Below, in pieces: positions 36,566-46,639 of a stretch of DNA of 64,000 bases; the stretch's first letter is position 1, and the number at the start of each line of letters is the position of its first letter. Made by a program: the position numbers and the translations under genes. Origin of the DNA: Planctomycetota bacterium. Lineage in GTDB: Bacteria; Planctomycetota; UBA1135; GCA-002686595. The stretch is taken from assembly GCA_002862085.1 (NCBI GenBank), contig PKCK01000029.1:1-64000 (forward strand), written 5' to 3'. The notes beneath the pieces are model-generated. The model searched no databases. It saw only the letters and a program-made list of their open reading frames with translations, and was not told where the DNA came from.

Positions 36566-37768
36566 ATGCCCCGTGTCCTCCTGCTCGCCGCGGCCATCGC
36601 ATGCGTGTCGCTCGTGGCACTCGTGCTCTCGGTCGATGGGCCTGGAGGTGGCCCTGGGGAGCTCGAGCGGAGCGCCACGCGATTCGAATCCGCGCCCGCC
36701 GATGAGGAGCCGGCCTCGGTCGAAACCGTCGAGCGGAGCGAGCGCGCCGTTCCAGAGAAGCGCGAGGCACAGCCAGGAGCTCCGCCGCGCTACGGCGTGC
36801 CCCGCTCCGCGAGCATCCGCCTGCGACTCGTGGCGAGCGGGACGGACGAGGGTCTGTTCGAGCACCGCGTCGCGCTGATCCCCGCCGGAGGCGAGCCGCC
36901 CGGTCCACCCGGGCGCGGCCACACCTTCGCGCTGACGGACGCGAACGGCGACGTGACGATCGCCGTCCCGGACGCCCGCGTCCACCTGGAGGTCCACGGC
37001 CGGCCCGCTGCCCCGGAAGGCACCGTGGACGTCTTCGCGCGGACCACGCGCCTCGCGACCCTCACGCCAGCGGAGCTCGAATCGCGTCCCCTCCACCTGA
37101 TCGAGGTTCCGATGGGGCCCCAGGTCCTCTACCGCGGCGGGCTGCCTGCCGGGCTCGAGGCCTCGGACCTGCGCTTCGAGTTGCGCGCGAGAATCCAGAC
37201 CTTCTCCCGACAGCCGGGCGGCAACGGCGGCTTCGCCCGGGGAGAGATGGACGACAACGGACGCGTCAGAGCTGTCTTCTCGCGGCTCACCAACCCCATG
37301 CTCGATCACGGGTTCGAGCTCCGTATCTGGTCGACCGACGGCCTGTGGGGCCTCGGGCGCATCGAGACCCTGAAGATCGAGAACGAGCGACGGCTGTTCA
37401 TCGACGCGCCGCTCGAGCCGCGGGCCCGCTTCGAGGTCGCGCTGGAGATCCTCGACGCCGGACCGGAACCGCCGCCGGCCATCTCACTCGCCCGACGGAT
37501 CGACTGGACCGTGCGAGGCGGAGACCCCGACCGCGAGGGTGTCCACCAGCTCGGTCAGACGGGGTCGGGAACGCGCTATCCCGAGGCCGTGAACGGAGGC
37601 GTCGTCCGCTTCGGCGACCTGCCGCAGAACGCATCGATCGAGTTCGAGGCCTCGACGCCGGGCGCGGCGTGGTCGGAGGACTACGAGCTCGTCGAGGCGC
37701 CGGAGAGCGTCGTGGCCTCCCGGGACCGAACGCCCGCGCGCGCGACCCTCCGCCTGCGCCGCCGCTGA
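36566..37768 (+). CDS. Hypothetical membrane-anchored protein
   Basis: MPRVLLLAAAIACVSLVALVLSVDG anchor; low-complexity linker; beta-rich body. Start is internal to the 36374..37768 ORF. Confidence 0.6.
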   Translation: MPRVLLLAAAIACVSLVALVLSVDGPGGGPGELERSATRFESAPADEEPASVETVERSERAVPEKREAQPGAPPRYGVPRSASIRLRLVASGTDEGLFEHRVALIPAGGEPPGPPGRGHTFALTDANGDVTIAVPDARVHLEVHGRPAAPEGTVDVFARTTRLATLTPAELESRPLHLIEVPMGPQVLYRGGLPAGLEASDLRFELRARIQTFSRQPGGNGGFARGEMDDNGRVRAVFSRLTNPMLDHGFELRIWSTDGLWGLGRIETLKIENERRLFIDAPLEPRARFEVALEILDAGPEPPPAISLARRIDWTVRGGDPDREGVHQLGQTGSGTRYPEAVNGGVVRFGDLPQNASIEFEASTPGAAWSEDYELVEAPESVVASRDRTPARATLRLRRR

Positions 37769-37769
37769 C

Positions 37770-39410
37770 TCAGCGCGCCGCCTCGCGCTCCGCCACGCGC
37801 TCGGCGAGCCACTCCCCCAGCCAGACGACGCCGGCGGCCTCCATCACGAGGCGCTCACGCTCCTTCGGGGCGCCCTCGAGAGGGAGATGCACGGTGTGCT
37901 CGTCCGACCCCGCGAAGCGCGCGATGTCCGCCACCGCGTCGAGCTCCTGGAGGTGCTCGAGGTCCGTGGGCGCCTGCTGGCTCAGGTACCAGGGAAGCGC
38001 GGGCCGCGCGAGGTCGCGGCGGCTGGCTCGTACGAGCTCCGCCACCCGCTCGGCCGCCGTGCGCCTGTAGGGGTGGAAGGACATGTCGTTCTCGCCCACG
38101 TGGTACACGATGCCCGCGATCTCCACGTCGTGCCCGCGCGCCTCGAGGCTCTCGACCGACTCGCGGACGAAGCCGATGAAGGCCGGGTAGAGATCACGCG
38201 CGTCGGCGTCGCTCCCCTCGGGCGTCCAGTCGAGGATCTGCGAGCCGCTGTGGGTGAACTTGGCGACGGCGACCTGATCCCGCGTGGTCCTCGAGAGGGC
38301 GCTCGCGAAGGAGAGCTCGGGGCCGAAGGTCCCGTGGCGACCGGCGGGCCCGAGGGCCTCCCACCCGTTCGATGCGTGAACGCCGCCGCCGGTGCTGTAG
38401 CGGAAGGGCACGTCCTTGCGGTCGCGGACGAGGCGCTTGCCACCCTTCAGGCCCGCGAGGTCGGCCGCGAAGGCGCGCTCACCCTCCATGTTCCGGTGGC
38501 CTGCGAGGACGTACAGGCGCACGGGCCTCTCCTCGCGCAGCGGCCAGCGCTCGAGCGCCGGGCGGCCCTTCGGCCCGAGCCCCACGGAGGAGAGATACGC
38601 GCTCGCGTGCTCGAGGCCGTGCTCGAGCTGGCCGAGCGTGCCGTAGTGGTAGTGAAGGCCGTCGTCACCGCCGATCTCGACCGCGATGTGGTTCGTGCGC
38701 ACGTAGGTGGTCCGCGGGTCGGCCCCGGCGACCGAGCGCTGGCCGCGCGCGATGGCCTCCATCCGGCCGCGGTTGTCCATGCCCCAGATCGTCTTCGTGC
38801 ACAGCTCCCCGACGAACACGGGGAGCTCGGGCGCGCCGAGGTCCGCGCGCAGACGCCCGAGGAAGTTCTCGAGGTTGGCCCCGTACACGTCGCGGTACGC
38901 GTCCTCGAACATGTCGTTCTCGCCCTGGTGCCAGACGAGCGCCTCCAGGCGATAGCGCACGCGCTTCTCGTCCAGCAGGGCGAGGGACTCCCTCACCGTC
39001 CGGAGCAGCAGCGGGTAGAGCTCGAACCCCTGGGGCTCGTCCGGGTTCCAGTCCCCGCCGAGGTGCGTGCCGCCGGCCGCCACCTTGATGATCGCGACGG
39101 GCGCGCCCGTGCGCTCCTTCACGGCGCGGGCGAAGCTGAGCTCCGGCCCGACCGTCCCATCGATCGGAGCGAGATCGACCCATCCGTCCGAGCGCTTCTT
39201 CGTCTCCCGGCCGATCACGTAGGAGAAACGGACGTCTTCCTGGGCCTCCGCCCAGCCGACGAAGGGCGCGTAGCGGTCGACGTCCGCCACCTTCGAATCC
39301 GAACCGACCATGTTGGACTGGCCGGCGAAGATGAACACGCGCACCGGCTCGGCCTCGGAGTGCCCGCGCGCGGGGGCGATGAGGAGGAGCGCGAGGAGGA
39401 GGAATCGCAT
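37770..39410 (-). CDS. Tandem sialate O-acetylesterase (SASA) domain protein
   Basis: First copy VRVFIFAGQSNMVG...VWHQGENDMFEDAY...DGLHYHYGTLGQ; second copy VRLYVLAGHRNMEG...VYHVGENDMSFHPY. Confidence 0.85.
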   Translation of the reverse strand: MRFLLLALLLIAPARGHSEAEPVRVFIFAGQSNMVGSDSKVADVDRYAPFVGWAEAQEDVRFSYVIGRETKKRSDGWVDLAPIDGTVGPELSFARAVKERTGAPVAIIKVAAGGTHLGGDWNPDEPQGFELYPLLLRTVRESLALLDEKRVRYRLEALVWHQGENDMFEDAYRDVYGANLENFLGRLRADLGAPELPVFVGELCTKTIWGMDNRGRMEAIARGQRSVAGADPRTTYVRTNHIAVEIGGDDGLHYHYGTLGQLEHGLEHASAYLSSVGLGPKGRPALERWPLREERPVRLYVLAGHRNMEGERAFAADLAGLKGGKRLVRDRKDVPFRYSTGGGVHASNGWEALGPAGRHGTFGPELSFASALSRTTRDQVAVAKFTHSGSQILDWTPEGSDADARDLYPAFIGFVRESVESLEARGHDVEIAGIVYHVGENDMSFHPYRRTAAERVAELVRASRRDLARPALPWYLSQQAPTDLEHLQELDAVADIARFAGSDEHTVHLPLEGAPKERERLVMEAAGVVWLGEWLAERVAEREAAR

Positions 39411-39430
39411 GGGTCTGGTGGCTCGATGAT

Positions 39431-41878
39431 TCAGCGCTCCGCCGCCTCGAGCAGCTCGGCGACGGTGCGGGCGGGCGCGCCCGCGGGGGCGCTCTCGATG
39501 GCGCGGATGGCCGCCTCGACGGCCTCGATCTGCTTCCCGAGGTTCTTCGCTTCGCGGTGGGCTCCGAGTCGCCGCTGGAGGTCGCGGAGACGAGGGACCT
39601 CGGAGCGCGCGGCGGCGCCGTAGCGAGCCACCGCCTTCATCGCGCGCAGGACGCGGTCCTGCTTGCCCCACTCGTCGATCTCGGTCACCTCGACGCAGAG
39701 CGGGATCCCCTCCGCCACGCCGTGCTCCGCGAGCAGGTCGAGCCCGGCGAGGCGGATGCCGTTCGCGAACATCACGCCGCTCGGCGAGGGCGTGCGGACG
39801 GACTCCACGATGCGCGGGAGGAGCGGAACGAGCCGCTCGAAGGGGAGGATCTTGTAGATGGTGCCCGCCGCCGCGCGCGCGCGCCCGTCGTCGTTCTGGA
39901 GCAGCCGATCGAGGGCGCCGAGGAGCAGCGCCTCGTCGACGTCGCCGACGTCCCTGGAGAGCACGCCGCGCATGCGCAGCGCGCCGCCCGGGTAGAAGAG
40001 GCAGAAGGCGAGATAGCGCTGGGTGAACCCGCGGGGGTCCGCCGGGTCGTCGGTGAGCGCGAGGCGCAGCATGGCCGGTGCCGCGGGCCGGGCCGCCTCA
40101 CCGATCCCCGCGAGGGCGTAGCACGCCTGGATCCGCAGCCACACGTCCTCCGACCCCAGCGCCTCGGTGAGCGGCTCCACCGCCGCCGCGGCCTTGCCCT
40201 TGAGCGAACCGAGCGCCTGACACGCCCCGTAGCGCGCGTCGAGCTCGTCCGAGGCGAGCATCTCGAGCAGCGCGGGCACGTGATCGCCGTCCGCCTTCGC
40301 CAGGGCTGCGGCCGCGCGTGACCGCACCGCCGGCGACCAGCTCCGCAGGCCCGCGAGCAGCTCGTCGGCGTCCAGCTCCGCGTAGTGGTCGGCGGCCATC
40401 GACCACTGATCGAAGCCCCTGCCCGCCTCGACGGTCTCCTCGAGCTCCTCGCCGCCGAGGCGGTTCTGCGCGTCCACGCCCTTGCCCGTCATGTAGAGCT
40501 CGCGGCGCGGGAAGGTGCACGCGAGCACGAACGCCCCGGTGCAGTCCCACCCGCCGTACTTGTGCTCGCCGCCGTCCATGCCGGCGCCGCCCTGGTACGG
40601 GAAGCTCCCGTCGTGCGCGCGCGCGAGGTCGTAGAACCAGCGCTGCTCCGCGAGGAACGCCGCGACGGCCTCGTCCCCGACGCGCGCCGCCCCCACCGGG
40701 CCCCAGAGGTAGCTGAAGTAGTTCCCGGTGTGTCCTCGCTCGCGCTCGGCGAAGGACGCGACGGTCATCCGGCCGAAGAAGCGCGCCTCCTCCTCCATGC
40801 CCTGCAGGTCGAAGATCAGCGCGGCGAGGGAGTTCTTCCCGTTGTCGTCGTGCACGTCCCAACCGGGTCGGTGATCGCCGTAGGGGATGGCGCCCTTGCC
40901 GACGTAGAAGCGGGCGAAGCGGTTGGCGCGCTCGACCGCCGCCTCGATCTCCGGGTCCTTCACGCCGCACATCCGCGCGAGCACCAGACCGAGGTGACAG
41001 ACCAGCCCCGACTGGTTCAGCGCGCCGTAGCCGCCGAGGCTCCCGTGGAGCCGGCCGTCGTTCAGATCGGGCCACGCCATCCCGTGCCCCCAGGTGCCGA
41101 CCCCGCTCTGGCCCCGGGCGATGGTCGTGGCGTACCCGAGGATCCCCGGGAGCACCTTGCGGTCCTTCGTGGCGAGGTGGTACTCGCACAGGAACACGAG
41201 CCTGTAGCCCCACTTCCACGCGAACAGGCCGCTCGTGCGGCCCTCGAGGGTCAGCTCCTTGTCCGGGGCCGCCACGCGCCGCGCGAGGTCCTGGACGTCC
41301 TCGCGATAGCGCCGCTCCCCCGTCGCGAGGAGCGCGAGCGCGTTGATCATCCCGTCGATGTTCCCCTTCATGTGACCCGCGATGTGCTCGCAGGCCGCCT
41401 CGAGGATGCGGTCCGACTTCTTGCAGTCGAAGGGCGCGCTCGCCGCGTAGTCGCCCAGCCGCGGCAGGGCGAGGGTCACCGTCCGCGTCTCGCCATCGCG
41501 CCAGCGCATCAGCTCGAGCTCTCCGCGCCCGGCGCGGCCCTCCGCGGCGGTGATGGCCTCTCCGAGGGCCCGGCGGGGATCGCTCGAGAACGGCGCGCCG
41601 CCCACGCCGAGGAGCACGTCACCCACCTCCAGCACGCCGTCCGCCGGGGAGCCGGGCGCGACCGCGGTGATGAGGACCTGACGCGCGTCTCGGGTCTCGA
41701 GCTTCCAGCCCCACATCCAGCCCCGGGCGCCGGTCGGGCCGAGGTTCCAGTCGTGCTTCCCGTCCGTCTCGCCCCCCGCCGTGAGGTCGGGGACCGGCGG
41801 CTTGTTGCGCTGGGCGGCGCCGGCCGCGGGCGAGGCGGCGAGCAGGCAGGCGGCGAGGGCGAGGGTGGTTCTGAGCAT
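39431..41878 (-). CDS. PDZ plus prenyltransferase-like plus HEAT-repeat exported protein (DUF6288-like)
   Basis: DWNLGPTGARGWMWGWKLETRDARQVLITAVAPGSPADGVLEVGDVLLGVGG (PDZ-like); C-terminal HEAT repeats VRSRAAAALAKADGDHVPALLEMLASDELDARYGACQALGSLKGKAAAAVEPL. Confidence 0.75.
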   Translation of the reverse strand: MLRTTLALAACLLAASPAAGAAQRNKPPVPDLTAGGETDGKHDWNLGPTGARGWMWGWKLETRDARQVLITAVAPGSPADGVLEVGDVLLGVGGAPFSSDPRRALGEAITAAEGRAGRGELELMRWRDGETRTVTLALPRLGDYAASAPFDCKKSDRILEAACEHIAGHMKGNIDGMINALALLATGERRYREDVQDLARRVAAPDKELTLEGRTSGLFAWKWGYRLVFLCEYHLATKDRKVLPGILGYATTIARGQSGVGTWGHGMAWPDLNDGRLHGSLGGYGALNQSGLVCHLGLVLARMCGVKDPEIEAAVERANRFARFYVGKGAIPYGDHRPGWDVHDDNGKNSLAALIFDLQGMEEEARFFGRMTVASFAERERGHTGNYFSYLWGPVGAARVGDEAVAAFLAEQRWFYDLARAHDGSFPYQGGAGMDGGEHKYGGWDCTGAFVLACTFPRRELYMTGKGVDAQNRLGGEELEETVEAGRGFDQWSMAADHYAELDADELLAGLRSWSPAVRSRAAAALAKADGDHVPALLEMLASDELDARYGACQALGSLKGKAAAAVEPLTEALGSEDVWLRIQACYALAGIGEAARPAAPAMLRLALTDDPADPRGFTQRYLAFCLFYPGGALRMRGVLSRDVGDVDEALLLGALDRLLQNDDGRARAAAGTIYKILPFERLVPLLPRIVESVRTPSPSGVMFANGIRLAGLDLLAEHGVAEGIPLCVEVTEIDEWGKQDRVLRAMKAVARYGAAARSEVPRLRDLQRRLGAHREAKNLGKQIEAVEAAIRAIESAPAGAPARTVAELLEAAER

Positions 41879-42032
41879 CGTCGGAAGAGAGGTGGAGCCG
41901 ACCCAAACTAACGAGGATGGGCGCGGGCCGCCCTCTCATGAACGCGAGGCGCCGCCACGTACCGGGAACGTGGGGGTGGCGAGCCGCGGTGGGACCCGGG
42001 CGCTTCGACGCCAGCGAAAGGAAGGCTCCCCG

Positions 42033-43001
42033 TCAGTCGGCGAGCAGGAACTCCACGGCGGCCCTGACGACCTCGGGATCCCGCATGACGAACGTGTGCG
42101 TCCCCCGCACGACGAGGCGCTTCGTCTCTCCTTCGAGGCGGGTCTCCTCGACGCCCACGACGCCGTCGTCGTCGCCCGGCACGAGCGGGTTCCAACCCTC
42201 CTCCGTTCCGCGCGCGGCGGCGACATCGAGGAAGGGGAGCGGAGGGCTCGGGAGCGTCGCCGCGACGCCGCGCGCCATCTCCTGGCTGGGTCCCCCGTAC
42301 AGCGTGAGCGCCCCGGGCACCTCGGCCCCGACACGCGCGAGGGCAGCGCCGCGGTGAGGGGCGGCGATGAAGACCGCGCGGCCGAGCCGGTGCCGAGCGC
42401 GCCACGCGTCGCCCTCGCGCGCCAGGAGCGCGCGGGTCACCAGCCCGCCCAGGCTGTGGGTGACGAAGGAGACCTCGCGCCCCTCTCCGCGCAAGGTGTC
42501 GAGCAGCCCCGCCACCTGAGCCGCGTGCTCGGCGATCGTCCCGCGCGTGCTCGGGTAGGCGACGTCGAGCACCTCGAAGCCGCGCTCCTCCAGCGCTTCG
42601 GTGATCGCCGACATGGAGTCACGTGATCGCCAGAGTCCATGGAGCACGACCGCGACGGGGCGAGACACGGAGGACGCGCCCTCGAGCCCCGGCGCGCGCT
42701 CCGCGAGCGCCGCGCGGCACACCTCCTCGCTGCCCCAGGCCCGCCGGACGTCGCTCCCGTCCAGGAGCCGCGCGTGGCCCGTCCACACGTGCCGCTGCAC
42801 CCGCCAGCCCCCGTCGTGGGCCACGTCCGCCCACAGCTGGTTCCCGCCGCCGGTGGGCAGGGCCAGGTTCGGCAGGGTGTCGCTCGAGCCGCTCGCGGCC
42901 GCGTGGCATCCGAAGGCCGCCGAAAGGGCCGAGAGGGCCAGCAGGGCCGCAGCCACCGCACGGCGGGGGCGAACGAGTCGATGGGACAGCGCACGGATCA
43001 T
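42033..43001 (-). CDS. Alpha/beta hydrolase (PGAP1/lipase-like), lipoprotein-like leader
   Basis: VAVVLHGLWRSRDSM, VSFVTHSLGGLVTRALL, FIAAPHRGAALA. Confidence 0.85.
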   Translation of the reverse strand: MIRALSHRLVRPRRAVAAALLALSALSAAFGCHAAASGSSDTLPNLALPTGGGNQLWADVAHDGGWRVQRHVWTGHARLLDGSDVRRAWGSEEVCRAALAERAPGLEGASSVSRPVAVVLHGLWRSRDSMSAITEALEERGFEVLDVAYPSTRGTIAEHAAQVAGLLDTLRGEGREVSFVTHSLGGLVTRALLAREGDAWRARHRLGRAVFIAAPHRGAALARVGAEVPGALTLYGGPSQEMARGVAATLPSPPLPFLDVAAARGTEEGWNPLVPGDDDGVVGVEETRLEGETKRLVVRGTHTFVMRDPEVVRAAVEFLLAD

Positions 43002-43214
43002 GGGACCCAGTACACGGAGCAGAGCGGCAGCTCTGCGCGATCTCCTTTTGACTGCTTCGATTCACCGGATCGATCGAAGCACTCCGCGACGGGACGGACG
43101 GGCCAGGACGGTCCCGGAGCAGGACGGATCCCGTCTCCATGACCGGATCCGCGGGCCGGCGCTGCGTAGCGGCGCGGTCGGAGCGAGTGGACCTCGGCCC
43201 ACCGCCGCGGGTCT

Positions 43215-43925
43215 TCAGCCTCCGCCGAGCAGGCTGCGGGTCCGCGGCGCAGCGCTCGGCCTCTGATCCAGCAGACGCGCCAGCGCCTCGAGCCCGGCCC
43301 CGTCGTCGACGTCGATCTCCTCCGCCGTGAGCCGCACGCCGAGCCCCTCCTCGCGGCAGCGATGAAGAGTCACCTCGAGGGTGTCGGCCGTGCTCCAGGG
43401 GATCCCGGAGAACAGCGCAGCGCACGGACGGCCGAGCCCGACGAGGAAGTATCCCCCGTCGGCGGCGGGCCCGAGGACGACGTCCACCTCGGTGAGCGCG
43501 TCCAGCGCTTCGCGGAGCCGCGCCGGCCCCAGGTGCGGGGTGTCGGTCCCCACCATCACGGCACGCGCGGCGCCCCTCCGGGCGGCCTCCTCCATCGTCG
43601 CCGCGAGCCTCTCCCCGAACTCCACGTCCGGCTGGGCCCAGAGCTCGGCCCACGGGGCGCGCTCACGGAACCACGGTCCGGCGTTCGCCGGCGCGTGAGC
43701 GACGAGAACCCGCGCGCCGGACGCGCGCGCGACGTCGAGCGAGTCGAGCACGAACGCCTCGTACAGCTCGTGCGCGCGCTCGACGCCCACGTCCGCCGCG
43801 AGGCGCGTCTTCGCGAGCCCCGGCCGCGGCTCCCTCGCGAAGACCACGACGATCTCGTCCCCCACCGCGGCGTCGGTCCGGTCATCCACGAGTTCGCCGG
43901 TCATCTCGTGGCTGCTCCAACGCAT
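43215..43925 (-). CDS. DUF2064/TIGR04282-like glycosyltransferase family protein
   Basis: EIVVVFAREPRPGLAKTRLA, VMVGTDTPHLGPARLREAL, DVVLGPAADGGYFLVGLGRP. Confidence 0.85.
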   Translation of the reverse strand: MRWSSHEMTGELVDDRTDAAVGDEIVVVFAREPRPGLAKTRLAADVGVERAHELYEAFVLDSLDVARASGARVLVAHAPANAGPWFRERAPWAELWAQPDVEFGERLAATMEEAARRGAARAVMVGTDTPHLGPARLREALDALTEVDVVLGPAADGGYFLVGLGRPCAALFSGIPWSTADTLEVTLHRCREEGLGVRLTAEEIDVDDGAGLEALARLLDQRPSAAPRTRSLLGGG

Positions 43926-43950
43926 CGCGCGGCTCCCGGAGCGGGACCCT

Positions 43951-45366
43951 TCACGGGAGCCTCCGCTCGGCGTCCCGCCCGACCACGTCCATGCGGTGCT
44001 TCTTGCGCTGGTTCTCCCGCCAGACCTCGGCCGTGAGCCAGCGCGGCGGGCTCATGGCGCGCTCCCACCCGGCGAGCAGCCCGAGCAGCCGCTCCACGCG
44101 GTCCGGCTCGTCCGCCGCGCGGTCCACGCGCTCGCCGGGATCCTCCGCGAGGTTGACCAGGATCGGCGCGCCCATGACCCCGGGCGCGGTCTCGGCGCGG
44201 ATCAGCTTCCAGTCCCCCTCGCGCGCGGCCGACGCCACGGCCCGGCGCCAGAAGAGCGTGGGGTGCGGACCATCGCCGGAGCGCTCGCCGGCGAGGAAAG
44301 GCGTGAGGTCCACGCCGTCCGCCACCTCGGCGGGCGGAGCGCCCGCGGCCCTGCGGAACGTCGCCGCGAGGTCGAGGCTCGAGACCGGCTCGTCGTAGCG
44401 GCCGGGGACGAGGCGTCCGGGCCAGCTCACGACGAAGGGCACGCGCTGGCCGCCCTCCCACTTGGACCCCTTCATGCCGCGCCAGGGCCCGTTGTCCGAC
44501 GCGTTGCTCGTGGCGCCGCCGTTGTCGGAGAGGAACACGACGAGGGTCTCCCCGGTGATGCCCTCGTCGTCGAGCGCGCGCAGGAGGCGCCCGACCCCCT
44601 CGTCCAGCGCGGCGACCATCGCCGCGTACTTGCGCCGGCGCGGGCTCTCGATCCCGCTGAAGCGCCGCTCGAGGTCCTCGCGCGCGTGCATCGGGCCGTG
44701 GGGCGCGGTGTAGGACATGTGGAGGAAGAACGGCCGCGACCGATCGCGGCCACGGATCGCGCGCTCGCCCTCGGCCGTGAAGAAGTCGGTCAGGTAGCCG
44801 AGCTCCTCCTCGGGGACCACCTCCCCGTCGCGCTCGATGCGACGCGTGCGGCCCGGGGACTTCGCGCCGCCGAGGGGGAAGTAGGACCGCGAACCCGCGA
44901 GCAGCCCCGTGAAGTGATCGAAGCCGAGGGCGCGCGGGTGATTGTGCGCCTCCGCGCCCAGGTGCCACTTGCCGACGAGCGTCGTCGCGTAGCCGACGCC
45001 CTGGAGCGCCGCCGGGAACGTCGCCGTTCCCTCCAGGAGCCCGTCGCCCTGGCCGAGGTTGCACTCGAAACCCGTGCGTTGCTGATAGCGCCCCGTGAGC
45101 AGCCCCGCCCGCGACGGCGCGCAGACCGAGGCGCTGACGTGACCGTCGGTGCAGACGACGCCCCGCGCGGCCAGCGCGTCGAGCGCGGGGGTCGGGATGT
45201 CGGAGACGCCGGTGAAGCCGAGGTCGGCGTACCCCAGATCGTCGGCGAGGATCAGGAGCACGTTCGGCCGCGCCGCCGGCGGTGCGCCCGGGCCCAGACC
45301 CGGGCCGGCGCAGGCGGCAGCGAGGAACGCCGGGAGTGCGAGACCGCGATTCCGAAGGAGACCCAT
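43951..45366 (-). CDS. Sulfatase, lipoprotein (Cys-type)
   Basis: MGLLRNRGLALPAFLAAACAG; RPNVLLILADDLGYADLGFTG; VCAPSRAGLLTGRYQQRTGFE; FLSDNGGATSNASDNGPWRGMKGSKWEGGQRVP. Start is internal to the 46833 ORF. Confidence 0.92.
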   Translation of the reverse strand: MGLLRNRGLALPAFLAAACAGPGLGPGAPPAARPNVLLILADDLGYADLGFTGVSDIPTPALDALAARGVVCTDGHVSASVCAPSRAGLLTGRYQQRTGFECNLGQGDGLLEGTATFPAALQGVGYATTLVGKWHLGAEAHNHPRALGFDHFTGLLAGSRSYFPLGGAKSPGRTRRIERDGEVVPEEELGYLTDFFTAEGERAIRGRDRSRPFFLHMSYTAPHGPMHAREDLERRFSGIESPRRRKYAAMVAALDEGVGRLLRALDDEGITGETLVVFLSDNGGATSNASDNGPWRGMKGSKWEGGQRVPFVVSWPGRLVPGRYDEPVSSLDLAATFRRAAGAPPAEVADGVDLTPFLAGERSGDGPHPTLFWRRAVASAAREGDWKLIRAETAPGVMGAPILVNLAEDPGERVDRAADEPDRVERLLGLLAGWERAMSPPRWLTAEVWRENQRKKHRMDVVGRDAERRLP

Positions 45367-45443
45367 GGCCGACATCCTCCTCCGCACGAGCCCGCGCGCC
45401 AAGATGCGTCCTGGTCCCGCCGGGATCGCCGTCGCTGAGAGCG

Positions 45444-46601
45444 TCAGCCGATCCTGCGCATCAGCGCCTCCAGCGGCCCTCGCCGGAAGCGAAGACGCCA
45501 GAGCGTCGCTGCGATCAGGCTCGCGAGGGTGAACAGGAGCGCGGCGGAGACGGCGAAGGTCAGCGACTGACCCTCGAGGCGCCCCATGGCGTCGAGAGTG
45601 CCCAGGCCGACGAGGACGTGGGCCACGTAGATCGTCAGCGCGAGCTGGCCGGTCGCCTCGAGGGGGCTCGTCAGCCAGCGCGGCAGGCGCGGCGCGAGCT
45701 CGATCGCGAGGACGATCGCGAGCACGGCGGTCGAGCCCCCGGCCACGACGAAGCCGGGCAGGGGCGGGACCGGGCCCGTCCCGAAGAGCTGGAGGAGCGC
45801 CGGTTCGGGCGGATCCGCGGGGACGAAGAGGTCCTCGAACAGATGGACGCCCAGCGCGAGGGGCGCGGCGACCCACAGCAGCCGCCTGCGGACGGGCGCG
45901 CGGTCGAGGTCCAGCCGGCCGAGCAGCATCCCGCCGAGGTAGAAGGCGAGCCACGGGAGCACCGGATGGAAGCCGTTGAGGAAGAGGTTCTCGAGGAAGC
46001 GTTCCGGGCGGTGCAGCCCCTCGTACTCGAGCGTCTCGAGGTCCCAGTGGGCGAAGTAGTCGCCGGTGACGAGGTACCCCAGCGCCGCGACGAGGACCGC
46101 GGCCATGACGCCCGCGATCACGCGAGAGGACGCGAAGACGAGGCCCGCACCGCAGAGCATCCACGCGCCGTAGAAATGCAGGATGTCCGCCGGCCAGACC
46201 GTGAGGAACGCGGTCCCGAGGACGCCGAGGAACAGCGCGCGTCGCAGGAGCGCGCCGCGCACGGCGCGCCTCGCACCCGCGTCGCCGCTGGCGCGGGCGC
46301 TGCGCGCCATGAGGCTGGCTCCCACCCCGGCCAGCACCACGAAGGTCGCGGCCGCCCGGCCCTGGAGCGAGGCCACCATCGCATACAACCACCCGGGGCT
46401 GTCCGCGCCCCCGGCCACGACCAGGTCGAAGTTGACGAGGACCATCCCGAGGATGGCCCCGGCGCGCGCGAGGTCGAGTCCGGGTACGCGCGGCGCCGCG
46501 GACGGTGAGGGAGGGGCTTGCACGGGAGGAGCAGGGCGGAGCGCGTCCGGGGAACGAGCATTCGCGGCGATCCCTCGCGGTCCGGACGACCCGCGCCACA
46601 A
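45444..46601 (-). CDS. DUF418/heparan-alpha-glucosaminide-acetyltransferase-like membrane protein
   Basis: VPGLDLARAGAILGMVLVNFDLV; multiple TMs; C-terminal PLEATGQLALTIYVAHVLVGLG. Confidence 0.75.
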   Translation of the reverse strand: MWRGSSGPRGIAANARSPDALRPAPPVQAPPSPSAAPRVPGLDLARAGAILGMVLVNFDLVVAGGADSPGWLYAMVASLQGRAAATFVVLAGVGASLMARSARASGDAGARRAVRGALLRRALFLGVLGTAFLTVWPADILHFYGAWMLCGAGLVFASSRVIAGVMAAVLVAALGYLVTGDYFAHWDLETLEYEGLHRPERFLENLFLNGFHPVLPWLAFYLGGMLLGRLDLDRAPVRRRLLWVAAPLALGVHLFEDLFVPADPPEPALLQLFGTGPVPPLPGFVVAGGSTAVLAIVLAIELAPRLPRWLTSPLEATGQLALTIYVAHVLVGLGTLDAMGRLEGQSLTFAVSAALLFTLASLIAATLWRLRFRRGPLEALMRRIG

Positions 46602-46639
46602 TGGGGCAGGACCCCCTCAGGCGCCAAGCCGGCTCTTCG

